Assembly (NCBI GenBank): GCA_001972305.1
Contig: BDDD01000352.1
Location: forward strand, 471,832-535,831
Reading direction: 5' to 3'
Length of the DNA: 64,000 bases
Source: Cephalotus follicularis
Lineage: Eukaryota; Streptophyta; Magnoliopsida; Oxalidales; Cephalotaceae
In this document: positions 30,958-40,616 of the stretch, piece by piece
Layout: each line of letters begins with the position of its first letter
Numbering within the stretch: position 1 is the first letter of the stretch
The notes under the pieces: model-generated
Seen by the model: the letters and a program-made list of their open reading frames with translations, nothing else
The model's database searches: none
Told to the model about the DNA's origin: nothing
Made by a program: the position numbers and the translations under genes

Positions 30958-32871
30958 GAAAAATGTTGTGTTGTCAGTGATGATGATAAAGATTCCCTTG
31001 CATAGGATATATTATTCTTTCATGTCCCTGGCCTTAACACCGAGTAAACAGAAAATTATATGTTTCATTATGTGGAAAATTTATAAACAAAACAAAATTT
31101 AAATTAGTGATGTTCAAAGTACTTTTGTAAATACCCAAACCATGTGTTGCACATTTATTGTATTATTATACCGTATTGTATTGCACTGATATTAACTGGA
31201 TTAGAGTATTCCTCATATTACTGTTTATGCATACACTTTTATATTATCATTTGGGTACGTTTAAGCTGAGTTTCGGTGAGTAGGGCCACAATTGTTGCGG
31301 ACTACATGAATTGAATTCATATGGAGCACATATGTTGCTTTATAACAAGCCCTCATAGCTTTAAAACATCACACTCATAATTCTCTCTCCCTTTTCCCAT
31401 ACTCCTCTCATTTCTCATTTTATTTTTCTTGTTTCTTCGCACACAAAGCCACAACGCAGCTCCTTCACCTCTCATGGTTGCCGCACCATACCAGCCCCAT
31501 TGCAGAAGGATTTGATTAAGTTTCTTCATTCATTATCATCCATTGTTGAAGCTTGAAGCATTTAGGGACCCTTGGACTTGAGTCCAATCTCCAATTTCTG
31601 ATTGAATCAACAACCACAAGCTTCAGAGCATTTGGTAGAATTTCTCTACCTAAAATGCTTAAGCTTATCCACATATATATTGTTATTGACTGATTAAACT
31701 GATTATATTGGATATTGATTGAGTTTTAGGGTTTTGGATTCAATTTGACCTAGAAAAGATCTAGGGTTAAATTGATGCATCTAAATTGATACAAACTATT
31801 TTGCAAACCCTAAATAACCGTTACAAACATTTGTATTTGAAAGAAAATGATTTACCAAGAGATTGGATAGAAAATGAAATTGGAACCTAAAATTGAACAT
31901 GTTTTTGTTCTACCAAAGCACCGGCGCTTTATCATGAGCGTCATCGCTTTGTGTAGCTTTACACTTGAAACTGCACGATGCTTGACCTAAGCATTGACGC
32001 TTAGAGCCAAAGCATCGTAACTTAGCCTGGGTTGCTTTCCCTGTGTTAAGCATTGTAGCTAAGCGCTTAGGCCAAGCTAAGTAGGCTAAGCGCTAACGCT
32101 TAAGCTTGAATGTCGCCTCTTAGCACACATTTTACATAAATAAACTAATGTCCTTAAGCACCGCCCTTGTATTTAAGGCGTCACCACTTAAGCCATGTTT
32201 CCTACTTTTAAAACTTTTTTCAATCCTTTTCAAAATTACTATTGACCAGATTGCACTTAAGATCACTCAAGCATTTTTAAACCATTTTGTAGCTGGTTAG
32301 GTGGATCATGATCTTTTCATAGATCAATTGATTGTACAACACTATCAATTGACACGATTGACCAATTGATTCATCGACCAATGGATTTCTTGACTGACTG
32401 CTTGAACTACAGTTTGCTCATCGTCCGACCCGTCGTATTGCATGATTGAGCAATCGTGTTAATGATTGAGTGATTGATTTTGACCATAGACGCCCTGGCA
32501 ATCTCTAGTCGGGTACTCGTGGATTCCCCTTCGATTAGATATTCGCTACCGATGGGCAATGTACATCATTACCAACTGATTGATTGATTGTTACAATAAG
32601 CGTCTTAATGATCTTTGGTGAGGTACGTGTAAGCCCCGAGCTATAGATGTTCGTATCTGTTTGTATTTATATGGTATTGTATGGTATTGTATTTATGGAT
32701 GGCATGGAATGTATATGATACTATGATATTTTGACTTTTATGGCTGTTTTTGGGTTGTGTGGGTTCAATCGAACCTATGGTGTGTTTTGGGTTTTTCCCC
32801 TAAAGGAACCTATATATATAGGTTAACTCCTTCTGTTCTTCTCATTCTTTTCTTCTTCTCCCTTTTTAAAT

Positions 32872-32923
32872 GGAGAGAGAGTGTGTGTGAGTGAGTGAGT
32901 TAGAGAGAGAGAGAGAGAGAGAG
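32872..32923. repeat. GA/GT microsatellite
   Basis: GAGAGAGA, then GTGTGTGTGAGTGAGTGAG, then a run of GA. Confidence 0.9.
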
Positions 32924-33220
32924 TAGAATCGATCAAGGGAGGACTTGTTGGATTCGTGGCGGAGTTTGGAACTAGAGCAAAGGATCAAAACAAGGATTCA
33001 ATGACAAATACTGCTGGAAAGGCTCTATGCAGAAAGATCCAAGTATGGACATAAGGTTTCTGGGGTTACAATTTAAAAATTTTCATTCACTAAGTCTCCA
33101 AGCAATGGGACTTCCTAAAACCCTAGTTCCATATTTTTACCAATTGTCTAATGATCTCTCATGTCGCCTCCAATTGAACCAATCTAATATTCCAAGCAAC
33201 ATGAGATCATAGGTTGGAGA

Positions 33221-33410
33221 TAGGGTTTCTTTAACCCTAGTTTTGGTTAAACAAATATTTAGTTTGGGTTTGCACACCAAAACCCTTATTAAACATCTCC
33301 AAACCCTAAACCCTAGAAACCCAAACCCTTAGGGTTTGTTAGGGTTTCCTTATGAACACACTAGGGTTTAGCTAGGATATGCAAACCCTAGCTTGAACCT
33401 GAAACCCTAA
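33221..33410. repeat. Telo-box cluster (AAACCCTA in both orientations)
   Basis: About ten AAACCCTA or TAGGGTTT motifs in 190 bp, including AAACCCTAAACCCTAG at 33301 and a small hairpin AACCCTTAGGGTT. Too irregular for a telomere; such motifs are common in plant promoters and leaders. Confidence 0.7.
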
Positions 33411-34315
33411 AGCATCAACAACCATCAAGACAAAATTAGAAGGAAGAAAGTTTAGATTCCATTACCTAAGCTTCCACTCCTTCCTTCAAGTGCTCCCTTC
33501 CTATTTTGATTCCAAGGTTCAAGTCTTCACCAAAATTGATCACCAACTTACGATAAAGAGCATATGTGAAGGCTTAAGTGTTTAACCTAATCTAATTTTC
33601 ACAATAAGTAAAGATAGAATTCAAGGAGAAAACTATCTCCACCTGTAATGAAGTTTGGAAGGTAAGAGGAGGTTGATTGTGTTCTTTCCTCTTGGAGATC
33701 TCCAAGATGTTGGTGTGTTCTCTAATGGAGAAAAACCACACGGCAAAGAATGAAGAGAAGGGAGAAGAGAGAGCTTGGTTTCTACGGGTAAGAAGGATGA
33801 GAGAAAGGAAGGTGTGCAAAGTAAGTTAAGTGTAAAAATTTCTTACACTTTCCGTAATTAGAAATGTCAATTATATAACTTTTCTTACTTTCCCTTTTCT
33901 CTCTTATTGACCATTTAATGCCGGCCCTTACTCCCCAAGGAATACCCGATGGTTTGACTAACCATAATAATGCCAAGCCTTTCACAAAAATGCTTATAAA
34001 TAGCACCTTAGAAAAGTCAATATTGGTAGGCCATAATTTTTGGCATTTTGTAGCACATTGGGCCGGCCTACCTTAAGGCATTTTAAAGGCCCAATTCGTC
34101 CTATCAAGGGATAGAAAATCCCAACCCCTATAAGCCCCCAAGTCCATAAGCTCTCTCCACCAACAAATGCTCAATGCACTTATTAGTTAAATTCATTCAC
34201 CCTCGGAAAATTTTATTATGGTGAAGCTTGGAATCATTTCTAAACAAATGATATTTATATCCAGAAAACTAAAATGTTCACTTGCAGAGTAACATCTCCC
34301 AGATGCTAACCTGTA

Positions 34316-35280
34316 ACACCCCCGAAGGTGGGAGCCCTTACAGGTCATAATACCAAACTTAAACATAACAGGATATCTAAACAATAAACTGATGCGAGAC
34401 GGATGTGGTGGTCTGAAAACATATCTTATGACAAAATGATATAAAACAGAGTATGAAAACTTTAACAAATCATAATTAAAACAACCATAATCCGATATCC
34501 AAAAACTATTCTGACATTGTCTCAAAAGACGATCAATACTACTGAATACACAATGGACCAACTCCCAGATGATCCTCTGACAAGTGAGTAACTCTCGTCA
34601 CACCTTTCCCCCATCCTTCTGAAAACCTGTCGCATGGAAACAAAAACACAGCTGAGCAAACCTCAGTACGGATAAGGAAGTAAAACAATAAACGGTAAGC
34701 AGAATATCTTGAACTTTAAAATTCCAGTAAAGTAACATAGTAAATATTCTTTAAAATGTAAAGCAGAATATTTAAAAACGAGGAGTTATGAAATCATCAT
34801 AACCTTACGAAAAACATCATAATTCAAAACATTATCTGATTTCATAATTCCATAACAGGCAATTCTGACATACATACATATATAGGTGCAAGGGGTTCGC
34901 GAGGCCCACATGCTCTGACGGAAAAGTCGTGTACAACACTACACAAACAATCCCAATACTGAATTTCTGAATTCTGACAATAACTAGAGTATACTCATAT
35001 GCCTCAAAAGGATCCATATCCTACCATCAGGATACATATTTAAAAGAGACGCCGTAGACCAATCACACCTCCACGGTAAGTGTCATGTCCTCCGTGCCAA
35101 AGAACATGCCTATGATACCTCATAGGTAGGGTTTTTCTCTGTATGTTATTATCCTAAAATATTGTTTTAATCTAAAACAATTTTAATAAATTTCTAAATA
35201 ATTTCTGATCTTATCTAAAAACAAAATCTTAACTGTATCTGAAGTTAACATACTCAGAAAGTGGAAGCCATGTTTATATA
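34316..35280. repeat. Chromovirus-like LTR fragment, left part
   Basis: Begins TGTAACACCCCCGAAGG, a start often seen in plant chromovirus LTRs. It is interrupted at 35280 by Gypsy-2 and continues from 47264 to about 47540. No coding content. Confidence 0.45.
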
Positions 35281-36286
35281 TGTTGATACATAAATCTTTC
35301 TCTCAACAGTATCCTACGTGGAGGACTTTTATTTGCTAAGAGAAACGCTAGCCAAAGGATGCCTGGAGGAAGAATGTGATCTCGGACACCTGCACAAGGT
35401 AACAAAAATGGTGGAAAGTCCAGGAGGTTGTTCTCCTGGGGACACTCCGACGCTCAAGTTAGAAAAAGTGCAGATGAACTTAAGCTTTCTTGAATGTAAA
35501 AATTGCTGACCTTTGCTCAGTGTGTTGAACTTGTATTTATAGTGGAACTTTGTAACTGATAGAGCGTGAAAGTCGGATGTGATGACTGTCCCCTAAGGAA
35601 ATTCCGAGGATCTCGGGATTTCCCTTATCGCCACTTGATTTTTCTCTTATTTCCTTTATCTCCTCCTTAATTATCTCGTTTCCTTTGTTGTAGTTGATCA
35701 GGATTCTATCTTCTTGTTTGGATAAGTACAAATCCCAACTAATCTACTGAAGCTGATCCCCTTATCCGGTAGATAAGGTTGAGGTCCTCCACTTGTAAGG
35801 CTGTTGAAGGTACTGATTATAACACTGCAGCTGAGGACATGGTCTTCATTAGTCCGAGGACGAAGGTTGTTTGGATTCTTCCGAGGAGGAGCTTGATAGT
35901 TTTTGTGTAGTGAATGCCTCCTGTTCCATGTCTGGTAGGTCCTCTGGGCCGAGGGAGTCCTCGGCCCTTACACCTTGGATGTAGTCTTCTTCTTCCACGG
36001 ATATGCTCTTGGAATGGATGTCCTGTTATGTGGCCGAGGGTCTCCTCGGTTGGGTTGCTTCAAATGGTGTCCTCAGACCTGGATCCGAGGAGAATAATGT
36101 TTGTACTGGCATCGCTGGGTGTGTCCTTGGCACTTATGCCGAGGAAAAGTCCTCCTTATGTCACTGTTTTGTTGGTGAACAGGCTTCCTCTGCCTTTAAT
36201 TCATCAATCCTTATCACTTGGACATTTGGCAGCTCTCGGATGAGGACACGTGTTGCTTTTGATTTAACATAATTTTTCCCACATCA
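35281..36286 (-). repeat. 3' LTR of Gypsy-2
   Basis: 1006 bp. On the - strand it starts TGATGTGGG and ends TATCAACA. It contains CTATAAATA (35542-35534), a CACGTG near 36247 and a strong GGGCCGAGG hairpin near 35946. Confidence 0.93.
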
Positions 36287-36300
36287 TATGCCCCTCTGGT
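36287..36300 (-). promoter_or_regulatory. Polypurine tract of Gypsy-2
   Basis: ACCAGAGGGGCATA on the - strand, directly before the 3' LTR. Confidence 0.8.
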
Positions 36301-36691
36301 CCTTGTTCTCTGACCTTGGTCAGAGGAGAAGGAGCAGAGTTGAGAGCCGTGGCCCAGGCCATACACCTTTGCAAAGTTTGCTATTAATCCTCTTCTTATG
36401 TACCAGCCGAGAACAAAGACTTGTATTATTTTTTGAAGAATGTAGGAATGTTGAACGTGTCTTGGTAGAGGATCAAAACTGCCCCCTTGTCTTCTCATGT
36501 CCCATCCGTTGGTCCTCGTGCTATGAACCCACATCATTGCACTTAAAATAACGTATTAAGCACACTTGACACATGGCATGAGCAGAGCGTTTCCCGCCTC
36601 TGCCGCTTCATTTCCCACGCTTGGAATGTCGGTTGGTTTCCCAACCGTTGGATCTCTTGCTAGGTGGAGGGCCAGGATCAGATCCAGGGTC

Positions 36692-36698
36692 TATAAAA
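36692..36698 (+). promoter_or_regulatory. TATA box of the antisense gene in Gypsy-2
   Basis: TATAAAA on the + strand, followed within 10 bp by the telo-box-like AAACCCTAAA and 235 bp upstream of the ATG at 36927. Position and surroundings fit a plant Pol II core promoter inside the retrotransposon. Confidence 0.6.
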
Positions 36699-36926
36699 GA
36701 AACCCTAAATCACTGAGCCACTCTTTTACGCTTTCTTGCCTTCTTGCCAATACCAGAGTACTTGCAATTTCTAGTTTCCCTTGTGCCTTCGACCTCAAAT
36801 CTTCGTCTTTAACCCATCTTCATCCCAAGTTTCTGAGTAAGTTTGCAGTCCTTTCACTGTTCTTGAACTGATTTTTGCCTTTCCTTTTCGCTTTCTTCTT
36901 CGTCTCTCTTGTTCATTTTGACCTAG

Positions 36927-39323
36927 ATGGCTAGAACAAAACGTACTGCTAGGGTTTCTCCTCCCTTGGAGGTTTAGCCCTTGGCTATGGTGATCCCTCC
37001 TGTTGAGAGTCCTCCTGCTGAGAGTCCCCTTCCATATGAGGGTAGCTTGGGGGCTGCTGTGGGCGAACCTGTCATTCCGGATACTGAGGCTGACTCCTCT
37101 ACCCCTGATGGCTTTCGTGTCAGTGCTCTCTCTCAGCAGGACGTGGTTGAACTAACCACGAAGTTCAATTTCCCCTCTGGGCTGAGATTCTGTCTCCCCA
37201 AGGATCCTTGGACCGTCACCAAGAGTAAAAAGGGCCTCTTCGTTGTCTTCGAGGGGGCTCTTACTCATGGTCTGAGGATCCCTGTTCCTACCTTTGCCTT
37301 GTCAATCTTAGAAACATTCAAGGTCCACCCTTCTCTTCTTTAACCCCAGTCGTGGAGTTTTATAATAGGTTTTCTCGTTAGATGTCAAGAGTCCGAGGTG
37401 ACCGCCACAGTGGGGTTGTTCAAACAATTCCATGTCATCTCGTCCTCGCCAGGGAAACGAGGATACTTTTTTAAGTCACGTCCTGGCATTGCAAAAATCC
37501 TAACCAAAACAACCCAATCCATTAAACACTGGAGGAAGAAATATTTCCTCATCAAAAACTTCGAGGGGTTCATCTCCCCCGTGTGGTGTGATTCCTTGGA
37601 CACCACATGACTTAATAAGAGGCCCACTTTGACCGCGGCCGAGGACCTGGACCTCCATAAGCTCATCCACTTGGAGCCTGAGGAGGTGAACTCTGTGATT
37701 GCCGAGGAGCGTCTGGTCCAGGCTGCACTAAGTGTTGCTCCCAGTCAAGGGTCACACTCGGCCGAGGTCGAGGAAGCCTCAGGGGACGAAGGGTCCCTTG
37801 CCCAATCCATGCCCCAAGAGATGGGGGAAAACTGTATAAAGCTTTCATCTCCTCCGTCTTTTTTGTCTTCATATTTATAATCTTGTAATCGAATTTTATG
37901 CTACTAACTTTATTGATCTCTGCTTATACAGCTATGTCTTCTCGGCGAGGGTTCAATACTTTGTTCTCTGCATGCAAGGGCTCTAAGTCCTCCTCTGACG
38001 CTGCAGCAGAAAAACAAAAGGCTGCCGAGGCAGATGCCAAACTGAAGGCTGCCGTGGAAGCGGCCAGACGAAAGGTAGCCGAGGAGGCAGCTAAGAAAAA
38101 GGCTACAGAGGGGGCCAAACAAAGGGCCAAGGATGCCCTGGTTGGGGCTAAACAACTGAAGAAGACAGGGGTTATTTCCAAAGGGAAGGGCTCCAAGCGC
38201 CCAGTCAGTGGGCGTACCTCTGACGGTCCTCCAAGCAAAAAGGGGAGACTTATCACTGAGTCCGAGCCGGACTCCATCCTTGGACGAACTGAAGACGTCC
38301 CCATCATCCTTCCCCCCTCTCGGGACGTGGAGAGGATGATCAAAGAGCTAGAGGGAGTTGGGATGGGCTCCTCTAGCTTAAATACTCAAGGGTTACCTTT
38401 TGCCCTCAGCTCACTCTGTCTCTTCCCGGATGAGCTGAAGGACAAGGAGGACTGGTCCGGCAAGGACCTTGTACATAATTGTCTGTGAAGCCAGGTTGAG
38501 GTAAACGAGGATCCTCTGACCGTATAGTTTGTACTTCTGTTTTCTGTTCTAACTTTCTTTTTCTCTGCAGGCTTTGAACAACAACCACCTCTTGGTTGAG
38601 AATTACTCAATCATCTTAGAGAGGAACGATAAGCTGAGGTTGGAAATGATGGAGGAGAAGGAGACTTCTCGGATCGCCAAGGCTCAACTGGAGGAGGTCC
38701 TCAAGGCTCAATAGGCTACTGTTGAGGAGAGGAATAGGGCCGTTCTGGAGAAGGACCAAGCCCAAAAAGAGCTTGCTAAAGCTCAATATCTGTTCAAGTC
38801 CCTGCAGAAGCAAAATGAGGAGACCTTGAGGAAGTACGAGGAGGCCACGAAGAGGCATGAGGAGGAAAAGGCTAAGGCTATGAAGGATGCCCTTGATGAG
38901 TTTAGGTCCTCAGATGAATTCCTTAGCTTGATGGAAGACTCCGTAGAGGACTTCAAGGCTTCTGATGCCTTTGGCGAGGAGATCGTCAAAGAATCTGCTG
39001 AGAACTATCGCCGAGGGTTCTACACATGCAAGAATTGGGTCCAGGCTTTGCACCCAGAGGTTCCCCTGGACGAGGTCGCCTTTTGCTCGGCTGCCCAGGC
39101 CTTCGATTTTTATCCGGACGGATACGAGGCTGAGGAATAGAGAGCCGAGGAGGCCTTGGCAGGGAACACTGGGAAAGAAGTTGATGAAGTGGATCCAGAA
39201 GCTGAGCTTGGCCCCAAGGATCCTACCTCAGATGCTACTACTCCTCTTCCTCCTCAAACTGGGCCCTTTGTGCCTTCTCCTCCCGAGGACGACACCTCCG
39301 CTGATCCTCCTGCCTTAGCTTAA
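36927..39323 (+). pseudogene. Antisense accessory gene of Gypsy-2 (Transposase_28-like, H3-tail-like N-terminus)
   Basis: Three exons: 36927-37833, 37932-38500 and 38571-39323, with GT-AG introns in phases 1 and 0. Together they give 743 codons in one frame without any frameshift, interrupted only by six stop codons (36975, 37341, 37608, 38486, 38712, 39138). It starts MARTKRTARVSPP, one residue off the histone H3 tail. Exon 1 has the Transposase_28-type region (KGLFVVFEGALTHGL, SPGKRGYFFKS, WCDSLDT). Exon 2 is an Ala/Lys/Glu coiled coil with a basic stretch. Exon 3 is a long coiled coil ending in an acidic, Pro-rich tail. It is homologous to the Gypsy-1 copy exon by exon. It has its own TATA box and a poly(A) signal. 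Its role is unknown; antisense extra ORFs are known in Tat-lineage elements. Confidence 0.82.
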
Positions 39324-39382
39324 CTTTCTCTTTCTTTCTTGTAATGAACTTTTCTCTTCCAGTACTTGTAATTTTCCTTATA

Positions 39383-39390
39383 TGAATAAA
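39383..39390 (+). terminator. Poly(A) signal of the antisense gene
   Basis: AATAAA in TATGAATAAAGAG, about 60 bp after the final stop, in a T-rich 3' end context. Confidence 0.5.
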
Positions 39391-40616
39391 GAGAAATTTT
39401 TGCTTCCTCTGTTGTCTTTACTTTTTTACATTGTGGTCTTGTGTTTACATTTAGTATGTATGCTTATAACCCCCTTGGGGATTTTACCACTTGGGACCTC
39501 TGACTTCTCATAGAAGCAGAAACTCCTCCAAAAGAACTTCAAGTAACTTGGAAAACATTAATAGCGAACCTCATGTAATCTCTTCCATGCATTAATAAAA
39601 GAACTTTCTTCATTCTCTAACCTTGACTTAAATTCTTGTTGTAGTGGCTAACCTCTGCGTTCTCGAACTTATTAATAATTCCCTTAGGAATTTTATTCTT
39701 GTTGTGACCTCGGATTCCTCGCATAAATAAGCAACTAACTCCCAAAAAGGCTTAAATAACTTGGCAAAAGCACAAATGAAAATGGGCCTTTCCTTCTCAA
39801 ACTGTATCTTTAATTAGTTCCTTAGAACTTTAGACTTTGCTCGAATCACTAACCTTTGGTGGGCGAGGTCACACAATCTTGATAGTACCTGTAGGACCTT
39901 TTGCTCTTGAGAGCGCTTCAGTTTGACATTAACTGAGTCTTCAAAATCTCTATACTCATAATTTGAGTTCTTGTTCTGCTCGGACAAGTTCTCACGGTTT
40001 TGCCAAGGAGAATATCGTCTGACCTAAGAGTTTTTAGGACAGGTCAGCTGAGCTTTCAGTCCACTTGGAGACACTTGTATTAAAGTGCTCAATCCGACGA
40101 GCTTGATCGTTGCGAGTTCTCATGGATTCGACTTTTAAGTCACGACTTTAGGTCTGGTTGAACAAGTTCTCATGGTGTTGCCAACCAGTCTTTGCTCCCT
40201 TGGGAGTCTTTTTGCTTCCTTGGAAGTCTTTAGGCATGCTCCTCGGAAGGAGTCTTTTGCATGCTCCTTGGAGGGAGGCTAATGTGTGCTCCTCGGAAGG
40301 AGGCTTTTGTTTGTGCATCCTTGGATGCTCTTGAACGCCTGTTTGGCTGGTCCACGTGAGACCTCGGCTCATGTTGATTTTCTTTCTTGAGAATTAGCCT
40401 CCGTAAGGCTTAGGAAGCTTTAGACCTAGGTGCTCCCTTGGGGGCATGGTCCGAGATGCTTAGCTTAAGATTGAGGGAGTTGATCGGCGGCTGTTCAGAG
40501 GTTTGAGGACATGCACATTGGACCTCCGGTCCCTTGCAAACTTGGAACTATAATGTTGAACACAGATCTTCGACAAATCTTGAAAAAATTCAAACTTTAT
40601 TGAAAATTTCTTACAA
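39391..40616. other. Gypsy-2 3' noncoding region
   Basis: No coding content. It contains the hairpin tandem repeats at 40190-40331. It is homologous in position to 21060-22200 of Gypsy-1. Confidence 0.55.
40190..40331 (-). repeat. Tandem hairpin repeats in the Gypsy-2 3' region
   Basis: Six units of 20-26 bp such as GCTCCTCGGAAGGAGTCTTTT. Each unit is a small hairpin (CTCC...GGAG). The counterpart in Gypsy-1 is at 21410-21625. Confidence 0.75.

Larger units (their letters stand above)
30958..34315. other. Non-coding LTR-retrotransposon-like DNA
   Basis: No domain found in any frame. Features: imperfect AAGCGCTTAGGC-type repeats at about 31920-32110, TGATTGATTGA-type repeats at about 32325-32595, a GA/GT microsatellite at 32872-32923, and a cluster of telomere-like AAACCCTA motifs at 33221-33410. 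The style is that of long untranslated or LTR regions of gypsy elements, but no boundaries could be fixed. Confidence 0.4.

Noticed and set aside
33221-33410. Telomere or interstitial telomeric array
   Set aside because: Motifs are scattered in both orientations; there is no continuous TTTAGGG run.
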